A DNA stretch of 64,000 nt from Acinetobacter sp. C26M. Its GTDB lineage: Bacteria > Pseudomonadota > Gammaproteobacteria > Pseudomonadales > Moraxellaceae. The notes beneath the pieces are model-generated. The model did not search any database. It was not told where the DNA came from and was given only the letters and a program-made list of their open reading frames with translations. The stretch's first letter is position 1. The number at the start of each line of letters is the position of its first letter. The position numbers and the translations under genes were made by a program. Below, one piece after another: positions 26,428 to 36,295 of this stretch. The DNA lies in contig NZ_CP098478.1 of NCBI RefSeq assembly GCF_023702675.1, forward strand, positions 2,728,001 through 2,792,000, given 5' to 3'.

Positions 26428-29127
26428 TTATAACTTCAATTGTTGCACAATCGAACCATCTTGTTTCGCAACTAAGGACTCACAGAGTTGGATACGTTCC
26501 TTGGTTTGATTTAAACCACGCTCAACCCCCACCAGCTCTTTGGTTCTCGGTGCAAAGAAGGCATTCAACTGCGTCGCTTCTTGTTGTGTACATGCTGCAC
26601 CACTAAACAATGCAGGGAAACGTCCTGCAGAAGACTTGCCTAAGCGATCAAACACAGCATCGTGATTTGTCTTAAACCATGACCAGAGTTCACCTTGTTC
26701 GCCACTATAGCTATTGATTGAGTTAATCACGGTACGTACTTCACCAACTTTCACACGTGGGTCTAAAACTAACTGACGTGCCTGCTGCCGTGTTTCCACC
26801 TGATTGGCTGAACCTAAGGCTGTGAGAATCGCCAAACGTTGCGTCGGTTGCGTGATGCGTTGTAACTCGCCCACTAAACGGTCAAAGGTAGGCTGCCCTT
26901 TTTCTTGGACACGTACTGCCAGAATCGTTGGCAATAATTCTGGGGTGAGCTGAGCAAAGTTCAGTTGCGTCTGTTCAAATAAAGCGTCAGATTGCTTTAA
27001 CAGTTTTTGGCGGACTTCTGGCACCTGAATTTCCAATGCAAGAAATTGGGCTAACTCACTCCGCCACAAGCTATCCTCAGCAGACTCACCTGCTTTGCTC
27101 GCATAACCCAATTGATTCAATTTAGGTAGATACAAATTTGCGAGCACTTTTCTAAAATGTTCACGTTCTGCCGCTGTCTTCAACACATGACGCTGGATTG
27201 TGCTGAGCTGCTGAAACAATGCCGTACTAATTTGGCGGCTATTCGAGTTGGCAAATATCTTGGCAACATCCACCACCGCCAACAGGTTAATATCACCATG
27301 GTTAAATGCCGCTGAAACAGCATAGGCATAGGCCAATTGTTCAGTATTAGAGAGTTTTTCCGTAGCGGCGGTCAGACGAGCAAGTTCTTGTTCAGGCAAA
27401 CTAAATTGGTAATAGCCTGCTGCATCCGCATTTGGAATATACCAACTGTTAATACGTGCACCTTTGAGTTCAATTTTGGCTTCGGCTTGGTCAACCAGTT
27501 CACATTGGACTTTACTCGCTGCATTTGGAACTTCGTAACGTACGCATAATGGTACCCCCCAAAGACTGTTGGCATCGCCTTTAGAACCAACAGGTAAATA
27601 ACGCGTTTGTTTTACATTTAAAAAGACTTTATTGCCTTGTTGCTGTAATGAGGTATTCAACAAAGGTACACCCGGTTGATCAATAAAACTTTTCACGGCT
27701 TTGCTAAAACGCTCAGCTTGACCAGACTGTTCTGCGAGGGAGCTAATTAAATCATTAGCGGTAGCACTGCCATATTGATGCTTGTTAATGTAATTACGCA
27801 CGCCTTGTTTGAATTTTTCTTCACCTAAATAGCTTTCAAACATATTTAAAACAGCTGCGCCTTTTTGATAGGTAATGCCATCAAAAGCGGTTTGAATATC
27901 TGCATTACTTAAAATTGGCTGACGGATACGGCGTACACTGACCAAGCTATCGCTTTTCATCGCGCCTGCAGTATCAACGACGCGTTCAAGATCAGCATTA
28001 AATTCAGGATGTAATTGTTGGGTAATTTTACTTTGCATCCACGTAGCAAAAGATTCATTCAACCACAGATCATCCCACCACGGCATGGTCACCACATCCC
28101 CAAACCATTGATGTGCCAATTCATGCGCATTGACATTAAATGAACTCTGCACAAAAGACACGGGAGAGTCTTTATCCAATAGCATTAGATAATCTCTGAA
28201 TGTGATCAGGCCTGGATTTTCCATCGCACCCGCTGCAAAGTCAGGTGCAGCAAGCAAATCCAGCTTATCGAATGGATATCCGAATGCAAAATAATCTTCT
28301 AATGTTTTTAAAATTGCAGGAGTTTCAGACAAGGCATGCTGCATTTTTTCAGCCTTAGCATCGGGTGCAAGACCTCGTAATTTGATCGCCTGTTTACGCC
28401 ACTCAGTCGCACCAATATCAGGACCTTGTTGTACTTGCCAAGGACCAACCGCCAATGCCAGTAGATAGGTTGGTAGTGGTTTGGTCGGGGCAAAGCTTAA
28501 AGTTTTCCAACCCGATTTTTCGGTCTGTTCAGAGACTTGATTTGTATTGGCAAAACCTGAATATTTACTTGGTATGGTTAATCGAATATTAAAGGGTGTT
28601 TTAAAACGTGGCTCATCAAATGATGGAAAGGATTGACGTGCACTGATCGCCTCCATTTGAGTCATGACATAAGGTTTACCCTCAAACTCAATTTTATAAA
28701 TACCATCCAATTGCTGATCATAATCTGCGTTAAAATCCAATACTAAGCGGTATTGCCCTGCGGATAGTGTCTTGGCAAATTTAATCAGACTAACACCATC
28801 GACTTCCGAAGCTTGCTCATATTTGGCCGTGGTTTTCTGTCCAGCTGCGGATAAGATGTTCGCATCTTTTACCGATAAAGATTTGCCATGAATCCAAACA
28901 TGATCGGTTGCTTGGGTCAGTTTTAAATGAATGGTGGTTTTACCGGTATAACTTTTTTGTGCAGGATCAATTTTAAAATCTAAATCATAAGATTCGGGTA
29001 TGGCCCATTCAGGCAATTTGCCGATTGGAATTTGTTCATTGCTATTTGATGCAAAAATCTGGGTTGCAGATAATGAAAGTAATGTTGTCAGTAGCAATTG
29101 TTTTTTAAATGAAGGTTTGACCAACAT
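26428..29127 (-). CDS. M1 family aminopeptidase, exported
   Basis: An 899-residue zinc aminopeptidase. The signal peptide (KKQLLLTTLLSLSATQIFAS) indicates export, unlike cytoplasmic PepN. The substrate-anchoring GAMEN motif (AGAMENPGLITF near residue 305) and the zinc site HELAHQW with the downstream glutamate in WLNESFATW (near 342-369) are intact, followed by the ERAP1-like C-terminal helical domain. It would trim amino-terminal residues from peptides in the periplasm or outside. The ATG at 29127 is chosen because it gives a clean signal peptide; in-frame codons up to 29205 add a cysteine-rich stretch. It lies 80 nt after a TonB-dependent receptor gene on the same strand. Confidence 0.92.
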   Translation of the reverse strand: MLVKPSFKKQLLLTTLLSLSATQIFASNSNEQIPIGKLPEWAIPESYDLDFKIDPAQKSYTGKTTIHLKLTQATDHVWIHGKSLSVKDANILSAAGQKTTAKYEQASEVDGVSLIKFAKTLSAGQYRLVLDFNADYDQQLDGIYKIEFEGKPYVMTQMEAISARQSFPSFDEPRFKTPFNIRLTIPSKYSGFANTNQVSEQTEKSGWKTLSFAPTKPLPTYLLALAVGPWQVQQGPDIGATEWRKQAIKLRGLAPDAKAEKMQHALSETPAILKTLEDYFAFGYPFDKLDLLAAPDFAAGAMENPGLITFRDYLMLLDKDSPVSFVQSSFNVNAHELAHQWFGDVVTMPWWDDLWLNESFATWMQSKITQQLHPEFNADLERVVDTAGAMKSDSLVSVRRIRQPILSNADIQTAFDGITYQKGAAVLNMFESYLGEEKFKQGVRNYINKHQYGSATANDLISSLAEQSGQAERFSKAVKSFIDQPGVPLLNTSLQQQGNKVFLNVKQTRYLPVGSKGDANSLWGVPLCVRYEVPNAASKVQCELVDQAEAKIELKGARINSWYIPNADAAGYYQFSLPEQELARLTAATEKLSNTEQLAYAYAVSAAFNHGDINLLAVVDVAKIFANSNSRQISTALFQQLSTIQRHVLKTAAEREHFRKVLANLYLPKLNQLGYASKAGESAEDSLWRSELAQFLALEIQVPEVRQKLLKQSDALFEQTQLNFAQLTPELLPTILAVRVQEKGQPTFDRLVGELQRITQPTQRLAILTALGSANQVETRQQARQLVLDPRVKVGEVRTVINSINSYSGEQGELWSWFKTNHDAVFDRLGKSSAGRFPALFSGAACTQQEATQLNAFFAPRTKELVGVERGLNQTKERIQLCESLVAKQDGSIVQQLKL

Positions 29128-29154
29128 AGGAGATCTGTCCTCTGTAGTTTTTAA

Positions 29155-29192
29155 AATAAAAAGACGCAGCAAATGGTGTACCACTTTGCTGC
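29155..29192 (-). terminator. Terminator behind TonB-dependent receptor gene
   Basis: GCAGCAAA / TTTGCTGC outer stem plus TGGT / ACCA inner stem (one bulged C); on the minus strand it is followed by GTCTTTTTATTTT. It would reduce read-through into the aminopeptidase gene. Confidence 0.8.
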
Positions 29193-29207
29193 ATCCACAC
29201 ATCATTG

Positions 29208-31940
29208 TTAGAATTTATAATTAAACTCCAACCAACCCTGACGGCCGATTGGTGAATATGATCCTACTGGATAATATGGCCATCCGCCTGTGTCATCGTG
29301 TTTTACTTTGTCAAATAGGTTATTCACAATGATTGATGCAGAAGCCTTAGGTGAAATTTTATAAGTTCCACTCCAATTGACCAAATAAGTCGGGCTTAAG
29401 TATGCCGTTTGATTACCGTTTGGAATCTTGCCATAGCGATTGACTAATACAGTTGATGCCCAATCACCGAGACTCCAACTGAGACTGGTATTAAAGCGGT
29501 CTCGCCAATCTGGAATGGTTAAGTCTTTTAAATAGTTATCTTTCTCGCCATCTTTTGATTGTTGATATTCACGTTCAAGCACACGACTATAATTCACCGC
29601 CCATAGGAAGTTACCCATATTTTCAGTTTTCCAGCGCCATTTGCTGGTGAAATCAATCCCGCGAGTATGATCTGAGGCAGCATTGATCGGTACAATATTG
29701 ATATTGTTGATCACATTTGGATCAACCACTGCATTTGTAGGGTTGCGCTCTACACGTGCCAACGCATCAACACATTGTGTCGAATTGATATCTTGTGCAC
29801 CCAAACGACAATCAGCTTCTAAGCGTAAAATCTTATCTGGACTGAGATTGGTCACCAGATTATCAATTTTGATATCCCAGTAGTCGACGGAAATATCAAA
29901 CTTATTACTCGGAGACCACACAAAGCCTGCACCATAAGATTTACCTTCTTCGGGTTTTAAATCTTTGTTGCCTGTTAAGGTGTAGTTTGCACCAGGCGAA
30001 TAATCTTTAAAGCTACATTTATCTAATGCTTGCCCCGTTTGGCTACAACGTAAATAATCAGTGGTACTTGGGAAATACCCTCTTTGTTTATTTAAAAACA
30101 GATAGTTCATATCTGGTGCACGGAAACTGGTAGCGTAGTTCCCTCGCACCAATAAGGTTGGATGTGGTCTAAATTCTAAGCCTGAACCAAAGGTAAATTT
30201 ATCAATACTGCTATCGGATAAGGCATAGCGGTCATAGCGCCCAGATAAGGTTAAATTGAGTGGCTTGGCTAAAGGTAAAAATAATTCCGTACCCAATGCC
30301 TGACGGGTACGTGCCCCACCATATTCACCACTGGAAGTGGCATTATAGAAATCACCATTTTCTACCGCCTTATCGGGTTTGATTTTAAAACCTTGGCGTC
30401 CAATTTCTGCCACTGCAGCAAGCTTGGCCGTTCCTGCAGGCAATTCAAACACATCACCATTTGCACTCAAAGTTAAACTCTGTGCCCAAGACTTGTCGTT
30501 TTCCTCAGTTGTGCCTGAAATGCTTCTAAACTCACTAGTGGTCAGTGGCCGACTGATACGATCTAAATGCGGGGAATAAATTGGAATACCATCTTGATCT
30601 GTCCCCAATTGCCGACCTAAGAAATATTCATCAACATTCGAACGTACTAGCCCTTGTTTACGCAATTGACTGGTATAAATCGAGCCATTATAGGCTGCTT
30701 CATAACGCCAGCTACTGTCCCCAATATCGCCACGGATACCAAAGTTCAAATTGGAGGAGAGTTCTTTCCATTTTTTATTGGCTTGCTCGACACCACCGAG
30801 TTCTTCTGGTGCAAAACGTCGTGTCCAGATTTCATAATTTCCTGTGTCTTGATTGAGGAAATAGCCACTACTTGCGCCTAAAGAAGTCCATGTCGGGCCA
30901 CGAGTATTGTTTTCAATTTGATTGGCACCAATCAAAACATCTGCGAAGAGTTGGGTTTTCTCATTCAGCTCATAATCTAAACCGAGATAACCATTTTGGC
31001 TGCGATTCTTGGTTTGAACCGTCCAATAGGTCGGTCGGGCCAGACCACTGGCACAATTATCTGCCCCTGCTTTGCCAATATTTGTTACTGAGCCTTTAAA
31101 TAGATCATCAAATGCATCACAGCCATTAATTGAAAGATACTGGCCTGTCTTGGCATTTTTACGTCCAACGATCGTGTCTGGCTTTTCCCCTCGAAGCGTT
31201 CGGCTCGACATAAAATCTCGGTCAGCCGCCCAAATCGGTTCGCGCCCACTCAGTTCAACACCATAAACTAGATTGAGCTTGTCCAATGTTTTACTGCCAC
31301 TCAATTGTAGACGTAAATTTTCACCGCCCTCTTTAGTGCCACCTGCCTTGATATTGAATTGTGTCCCATCAGTTTTCTTTTTCAGGATGATATTGACCAC
31401 ACCTGCAATCGCATCTGAACCATAAATCGCGGAAGCTCCCCCATTTAAGATTTCAATGCGGTCAATAATCGCAGTCGGAATATTGGCTAAATTGACAAAA
31501 TTCACAGCGCCGTCATAAGGCACTGGATAATCTGCAACTCGGTGTCCATTAATTAAGGTTAAAGTATGGTTCGGCCCTAAACCACGCAAACTGATGGCAT
31601 TGGCTGCGGGCGTAAAGGTATTGCCATAATCCGCACCTTGTACAAAACCTGTGTTTTGCGTCAGGTTATTCAAGGCATCAAAGGCATTACTAAAACCGTG
31701 TTTCTCGATATCGGCTGCAGTAATGACCGTTACACTGGTTGGGCCATCTTTCTGGGCTTTGGAGATACGTGAACCTGTCACCGCAACATGCACCACTTTA
31801 TCCGATGTTGTCGTTGTTTGTGGCTGTTCTACATTTGTCTCCGCATGGGTCTCTAATGGATGAAGACATGCAATAAAGACAAAAACAAAACAACCTTTGT
31901 TTTTAACAGCCCCAAGATATTTCAAGTAATTTAGATACAT
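29208..31940 (-). CDS. TonB-dependent outer-membrane receptor
   Basis: About 910 residues. An N-terminal signal segment (GCFVFVFIACLHPLETHAE) is followed by a plug domain with VTVITAADIEKHGFSNAFDA, SLRGLGPNHTLTLINGHRV and IDRIEILNGGASAIYGSDAI, then a 22-strand-type barrel ending in an aromatic residue (LEFNYKF). It uses proton-motive force through TonB to import a large ligand. The plug resembles receptors of the peptide/carbohydrate-like class more than classical siderophore receptors, and no heme or ferric-siderophore signature stands out, so the ligand is unknown. The start could be ATG 31940 or an in-frame GTG at 31982; neither has a good ribosome site. An exported aminopeptidase gene follows. 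Confidence 0.9.
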   Translation of the reverse strand: MYLNYLKYLGAVKNKGCFVFVFIACLHPLETHAETNVEQPQTTTTSDKVVHVAVTGSRISKAQKDGPTSVTVITAADIEKHGFSNAFDALNNLTQNTGFVQGADYGNTFTPAANAISLRGLGPNHTLTLINGHRVADYPVPYDGAVNFVNLANIPTAIIDRIEILNGGASAIYGSDAIAGVVNIILKKKTDGTQFNIKAGGTKEGGENLRLQLSGSKTLDKLNLVYGVELSGREPIWAADRDFMSSRTLRGEKPDTIVGRKNAKTGQYLSINGCDAFDDLFKGSVTNIGKAGADNCASGLARPTYWTVQTKNRSQNGYLGLDYELNEKTQLFADVLIGANQIENNTRGPTWTSLGASSGYFLNQDTGNYEIWTRRFAPEELGGVEQANKKWKELSSNLNFGIRGDIGDSSWRYEAAYNGSIYTSQLRKQGLVRSNVDEYFLGRQLGTDQDGIPIYSPHLDRISRPLTTSEFRSISGTTEENDKSWAQSLTLSANGDVFELPAGTAKLAAVAEIGRQGFKIKPDKAVENGDFYNATSSGEYGGARTRQALGTELFLPLAKPLNLTLSGRYDRYALSDSSIDKFTFGSGLEFRPHPTLLVRGNYATSFRAPDMNYLFLNKQRGYFPSTTDYLRCSQTGQALDKCSFKDYSPGANYTLTGNKDLKPEEGKSYGAGFVWSPSNKFDISVDYWDIKIDNLVTNLSPDKILRLEADCRLGAQDINSTQCVDALARVERNPTNAVVDPNVINNINIVPINAASDHTRGIDFTSKWRWKTENMGNFLWAVNYSRVLEREYQQSKDGEKDNYLKDLTIPDWRDRFNTSLSWSLGDWASTVLVNRYGKIPNGNQTAYLSPTYLVNWSGTYKISPKASASIIVNNLFDKVKHDDTGGWPYYPVGSYSPIGRQGWLEFNYKF

Positions 31941-32309
31941 ATTTATGAATGAGTAAAATGAAGACCGCCCTAATATATCCACTTTTATTTAGTTGATTTA
32001 TACACATTTTTTATAGGAATATGTGTGAATAAGATATACCAAATGGTTGATTATTTATCATAAAAACTAAAATGACTCCCCCATAAAATAAAACCTTTTT
32101 CATTCAATTACTCCCAGTCACAAATTTACCAATGCGCCTAAACGGGTTAAATTTTAAAAACTCTCTAGCCACAACCCAAATCTTGAGTTATTTTCTGCTA
32201 ACATAGCCCTTTAGCGGGTGGGACACACGCCACATAAAGCTGAGCTATCCTTCATCATCAACCACTTTCATCCAAATTTTTTAATCATTAAATGCTGTAA
32301 CTCATGACT
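31941..32309. other. Intergenic region before trpD
   Basis: About 370 bp between the divergent receptor gene and trpD. I searched for a tryptophan-rich leader peptide or attenuator hairpin and found none. Short inverted segments such as AGCGGGTGGGACACACGCC near 32213 are not convincing. No Fur-box-like 19-mer is evident at the receptor start. Confidence 0.4.
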
Positions 32310-33359
32310 ATGAATATCCAACAGGCACTCAATAACATTACTAAAAACATCCATCTGACCCAGCCACAAATGGAAGATGTCATGCGCAGTATCATGCAAG
32401 GTGAAGCCACTGATGCTCAAATCGGTGCGCTAATGATGGGCTTGCGTATGAAGGGCGAAAGTATTGATGAAATTACAGCTGCTGCACGTATCATGCGTGA
32501 ATTCGCGATTAAAATTGATGTCAGTGATATTCCTCATCTGGTAGATATCGTGGGTACAGGTGGTGATGGTCAAAACTTATTTAATATTTCAACCGCTTCA
32601 AGTTTTGTGATCGCTGCTGCTGGAGCAACCATTGCGAAACATGGTAACCGCGGTGTATCAAGTAAATCGGGTTCTTCGGACGTGCTTGAACAGATTGGCA
32701 TTCAACTTGATTTAGACATGCAGCAAACAGAACGTTGTATCCGTGAAATGGGCGTTGGTTTCCTGTTTGCGCCAAATCATCATAAAGCCATGAAATATGC
32801 GGTGGCACCGCGTCGTGAATTGGGTATTCGCAGTATTTTTAACTTACTTGGTCCACTCACCAACCCTGCTGGCGTAAATCGTTTTGTGATTGGCGTATTC
32901 TCAGATGAATTGTGCCGTCCCATTGCCGAAGTATTAAAACAACTCGGTGCAGTGCATGTACTGGTGGTACATTCTAAAGATGGCCTAGATGAGATCAGTC
33001 TGGCTGCGCCAACTGCTGTGGCTGAACTTAAAGATGGCGAAGTTACCGAATGGACGCTGAACCCTGAAGACGTTGGTATTGACTCTCAAACTCTGACTGG
33101 TTTAGTCGTCAATAGTTCTGAAGAGAGCCTAAAGCTAATCAAAGATGCTTTGAGTCGTGACAAATCAGACGTTGGCGAAAAAGCAGCAAATATGATTGCA
33201 CTGAATGCAGGCGCAGGTATTTATGTCGCTGGCCTTACCAAAACCTATAAACAAGCAGTTGAGCTGGCTCAAGATATTCTTTACGGCGGACAGGCTTTAG
33301 AAAAAATGAGCATCTTGGCTGAATTTACCAAGACATTGAAACAATATCAGGCAGACTAA
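32310..33359 (+). CDS. trpD: Anthranilate phosphoribosyltransferase
   Basis: TrpD joins anthranilate to PRPP, the second step of tryptophan synthesis. The glycine-rich PRPP loop [21 protein letters not shown] is at about residues 74-94 (core GTGGDG), followed by [19 protein letters not shown] and the anthranilate-binding [20 protein letters not shown]. The length of 349 residues is standard. The ATG at 32310 (MNIQQAL) is preferred; ATG 32304 is two codons earlier. It is followed by trpC after 9 nt, so trpDC form an operon that is separated from trpG here. Confidence 0.96.
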   Translation: MNIQQALNNITKNIHLTQPQMEDVMRSIMQGEATDAQIGALMMGLRMKGESIDEITAAARIMREFAIKIDVSDIPHLVDIVGTGGDGQNLFNISTASSFVIAAAGATIAKHGNRGVSSKSGSSDVLEQIGIQLDLDMQQTERCIREMGVGFLFAPNHHKAMKYAVAPRRELGIRSIFNLLGPLTNPAGVNRFVIGVFSDELCRPIAEVLKQLGAVHVLVVHSKDGLDEISLAAPTAVAELKDGEVTEWTLNPEDVGIDSQTLTGLVVNSSEESLKLIKDALSRDKSDVGEKAANMIALNAGAGIYVAGLTKTYKQAVELAQDILYGGQALEKMSILAEFTKTLKQYQAD

Positions 33360-33368
33360 GGACTTCTC

Positions 33369-34175
33369 ATGATCGATATTCAAAATACCATTTTAGGTAA
33401 AATTGTTGACCGCAAACATGAGGAACTTGCAGCACGTTTAAAACAACGTCGCTTGCATGATGTCGAGCAATGGGCCAAAGAAGCAACGCCTGTGCGTGGT
33501 TTTGCCAACGCCTTACAGCACAAGCGCCCAGCTGTGATTGCTGAAATTAAGAAAGCTTCTCCGTCTAAGGGTGTAATTCGTGCAGATTTTAATCCTGCGG
33601 AGATTGCACAGCAATATGAACAGGCTGGTGCTGCTTGTTTATCGGTATTGACTGATGTGGATTTTTTCCAAGGTGCAGACGAAAATATCGCAATCGCGCG
33701 TCAGCATTGTGCCCTACCTGCTTTGCGTAAGGATTTCTTGATTGATCCTTATAATGTAGTGGAAGCACGTGCGCTACATGCCGATTGTATTTTATTGATC
33801 GTGGCATGTTTATCAGATCAACAACTGGAAGAAATGTCGAAAACGGCATTTGAACAGCAGTTGGATGTTCTGGTTGAAGTTCATGATGAATATGAATTAG
33901 AACGTGCGCTAAAACTTTCTGAGCAATGTATTTTGGGTGTGAACAACCGTAATCTTAAAACCTTTGATGTGGATTTAAATACCTCATTGCGTTTAAAGAA
34001 ATTATTGCCTGCTTCTCGTGTTTTAGTCACTGAAAGTGGTATTGCCACACCTGCTGATGTAGAAATGATGCAAGCCAATGATATTCATACTTTCCTTGTG
34101 GGTGAAAGCTTTATGAAACAGCCACGTCCTGATCAAGCATTTAATGCGTTGTTTGGACAGCCTGAGCAGATCTAA
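33369..34175 (+). CDS. trpC: Indole-3-glycerol-phosphate synthase
   Basis: TrpC closes the indole ring from carboxyphenylaminodeoxyribulose phosphate. The TIM-barrel signature AEIKKASPSKGVIRADF (about residues 57-73) holds the catalytic lysine; later blocks are LRKDFLIDPYNVVEARA, LGVNNRNLKTFDVD and VTESGIATPADV. At 268 residues it is monofunctional, not fused to TrpF as in E. coli. AAGGA 5 nt before the ATG, overlapping the trpD stop, supports coupled translation. Confidence 0.97.
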   Translation: MIDIQNTILGKIVDRKHEELAARLKQRRLHDVEQWAKEATPVRGFANALQHKRPAVIAEIKKASPSKGVIRADFNPAEIAQQYEQAGAACLSVLTDVDFFQGADENIAIARQHCALPALRKDFLIDPYNVVEARALHADCILLIVACLSDQQLEEMSKTAFEQQLDVLVEVHDEYELERALKLSEQCILGVNNRNLKTFDVDLNTSLRLKKLLPASRVLVTESGIATPADVEMMQANDIHTFLVGESFMKQPRPDQAFNALFGQPEQI

Positions 34176-34321
34176 GCAAATCAGGTTCAAGGTAAAATTC
34201 TGCCTTGGGCTTCACTACTACCAACTAAAAATAGTTAGAAATTAAATAGTACTATAACTATTGTATTAACTTTGATCCAATAGTTATATTTTATCCAATC
34301 TTTAAAAAGTTCTTAAATAAA

Positions 34322-34804
34322 ATGAAAACTGAAATAATTAATAGTATAACTCTACTAGCTAACATTTTCACCATTTTAGGTTTTATTATTGCCTTTATAA
34401 CTTTTCTCTATTTTCTTAAAGACTACTTAAGTAAATTAGAATACGAAATTAGAAAAAACTTTATAGATAAAGAAAATTGGACAAATGAAGGAGATACATC
34501 CTACCAAAATTCAATTAATTTTGAATTAAACATAAGCAATTCAGATAGTTATATATTTTCAGGAAAAATAAACCTATCAAACCACCCAGAGCAATTAACT
34601 TTTTATTTTCAAAAATCTTTTGGAAAGTCTTTTACAATTAGAATTCACAAAAATATTGGATACCGTGATTTTGATCTTGCAATAGCTAAGTTAAAGATTA
34701 TTAACCCCGATTTGATTCAAATTACTTTTATTAAAAGCTTTGAAGAGGATAATAATCAACCAAACCTCCCGTATAAAACTTTTATTTGGCCATTTAAACC
34801 ATAA
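34322..34804 (+). CDS. Orphan membrane-anchored protein, very AT-rich
   Basis: A 160-residue protein I do not recognise. Residues about 8-33 form one membrane helix (LLANIFTILGFIIAFITFLY), followed by a charged linker and a beta-looking domain of about 100 residues (SYIFSGKINLSNHPEQLTFY, SFTIRIHKNIGYRDFDLAIA). Its codons are much more AT-rich than those of trpC and folE around it, with many ATA and AAT codons, which points to acquired DNA. No ribosome site stands out. It lies between two housekeeping units with AT-rich flanks and no mobile-element ends that I can see. Confidence 0.6.
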   Translation: MKTEIINSITLLANIFTILGFIIAFITFLYFLKDYLSKLEYEIRKNFIDKENWTNEGDTSYQNSINFELNISNSDSYIFSGKINLSNHPEQLTFYFQKSFGKSFTIRIHKNIGYRDFDLAIAKLKIINPDLIQITFIKSFEEDNNQPNLPYKTFIWPFKP

Positions 34805-34950
34805 ATTTAAAATACTTTAAATTATTCAAATAGTCTGAAAAAATTTAAATTAAACTTCAGATTACCACCATGAATGCAATTCAGTTCAAATCATCACAGT
34901 TTCGGACTATAATTTTACATCTCTGGTATCTTGCCTATTTTTCTAAACTT

Positions 34951-35640
34951 ATGAGTAAACACGATTCATCGCTTTCTAAAGACCAGTTTAACTTACTGAA
35001 AGCCTTTAAAAAGCAAATCTCTAATCCTCAAGCGAGTGCTATTGCAAAGCAAGCAGAGTCACAAAAAACTCCAGCCGTTGCAGAAGAGTTGGAAGATACT
35101 GAGCTTTTTAAAAAGGCCCTGCTTGGGGTAAAACCAATCGACAATCAAAATATTGCCGATACCAGAGTTGCACGCAGTAAAAAAGTCGATGCTCAAACCT
35201 TGGCAAAACGTGCTGCAGCAGAAGGTGGCGCAGAGCAAGAGCTCACCGAGATTTCAGATACTCAAGCGATCTTAAATCCTGTTGCCAGCCAAGCAACTTT
35301 AAGCTATCGCATTGCGACTTTACAGCACAAAGTATTTGAAGACTTAAAAGCAGGCAAAATTCGCTGGTTCGAGGCGGTTGACCTACATGGTTGTACCGTT
35401 GAACAAGCACGTGCTGCGGTTTTACAAGTACTTCAAATGGCAAAAGATGAAAATCAAAATGTCGTTAAAATTGTTCACGGTAAAGGCCCTGAAGCAATTT
35501 TAAAAACCTATGTCAATGGTTGGCTCAGACAGCATCGTGATGTACTTGCTTTCGTTAGTGCGCCAGAAAATCAAGGCGGTACAGGAGCGGTTTTAGTCCT
35601 GCTCAAACGTGCCGAAAAGAACCCTAAGTACAAACAGTAA
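34951..35640 (+). CDS. Smr-domain protein
   Basis: A 229-residue cytoplasmic protein ending in an Smr domain. The domain shows the DLHG motif (VDLHGCTVEQARAAV near residue 143), KIVHGKGP near 177 and the final GGTGAVLVLLKR. Smr domains are metal-independent or structure-linked nucleases; in E. coli SmrA/SmrB-type proteins act on RNA or DNA, SmrB cleaving mRNA at collided ribosomes. The first 120 residues are a disordered, charged region without a known domain. I prefer ATG 34951 (MSKHDSSLSKDQF) because the 27 in-frame codons before it look non-coding; no strong ribosome site is visible. folE follows about 85 nt later. Confidence 0.85.
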   Translation: MSKHDSSLSKDQFNLLKAFKKQISNPQASAIAKQAESQKTPAVAEELEDTELFKKALLGVKPIDNQNIADTRVARSKKVDAQTLAKRAAAEGGAEQELTEISDTQAILNPVASQATLSYRIATLQHKVFEDLKAGKIRWFEAVDLHGCTVEQARAAVLQVLQMAKDENQNVVKIVHGKGPEAILKTYVNGWLRQHRDVLAFVSAPENQGGTGAVLVLLKRAEKNPKYKQ

Positions 35641-35725
35641 TCGGCATTTTTATCAAAATTAAGATTTCTAATCGTTTTCTGATACAATTGCCGTTTTTGT
35701 TCAACCTACCTAAGTGAACATTGTT

Positions 35726-36280
35726 ATGTCTATGCAGCAATCGTACGCAAATATCTTAACTGCCGTTGGTGAAGACCTAAATCGCCCGGGCTTAAAAGAT
35801 ACGCCAATGCGTGCGGCTAAAGCTTTCTCTTTTTTAACTTCTGGCTATAGCAAAACGCTTGAAGAAGTTACAAATAGTGCGCTCTTCCCTTCCGATAACC
35901 ATGAAATGGTATTGGTCAAAAATATTGAATTTTATTCACTTTGTGAACATCACCTACTGCCATTCTATGGTCGTGTGCACATTGCATATTTACCTGAAGG
36001 TCAAGTTTTAGGTTTATCAAAATTTGCGCGTATTACAGAAATGTTTGCACGTCGTCTACAAGTTCAAGAGAATTTGACACAGCAAATTGCAGAAGCAGTT
36101 GCAGAAGTAACTCAAGCACGTGGTGTTGCAGTTGTAATTGACTCTGCGCATATGTGCATGATGATGCGTGGTGTAGGTAAACAAGAGTCGACTACACGTA
36201 CGGTTTCTTTTGTTGGTGATTTTAAAACCGACAAAGATGTACGTCGTGAATTCTTAAGTGCTGTTCCTGAAAACTATTAA
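35726..36280 (+). CDS. folE: GTP cyclohydrolase I
   Basis: FolE converts GTP to dihydroneopterin triphosphate, opening folate and pterin synthesis. Zinc-site and active-site blocks are [18 protein letters not shown] (near residue 73) and [14 protein letters not shown] (near 140), plus the typical N-terminal [13 protein letters not shown]. The length of 184 residues from ATG 35726 is standard; an in-frame GTG at 35714 would add four residues. A cupin gene starts 15 nt after its stop, so they are probably co-transcribed. Confidence 0.96.
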   Translation: MSMQQSYANILTAVGEDLNRPGLKDTPMRAAKAFSFLTSGYSKTLEEVTNSALFPSDNHEMVLVKNIEFYSLCEHHLLPFYGRVHIAYLPEGQVLGLSKFARITEMFARRLQVQENLTQQIAEAVAEVTQARGVAVVIDSAHMCMMMRGVGKQESTTRTVSFVGDFKTDKDVRREFLSAVPENY

Positions 36281-36295
36281 GCTGAGCAGCCTAGA

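Noticed and set aside
31941..32309. Possible trp leader/attenuator before trpD
   Set aside because: No short frame with tandem Trp codons and no terminator-like hairpin before trpD.
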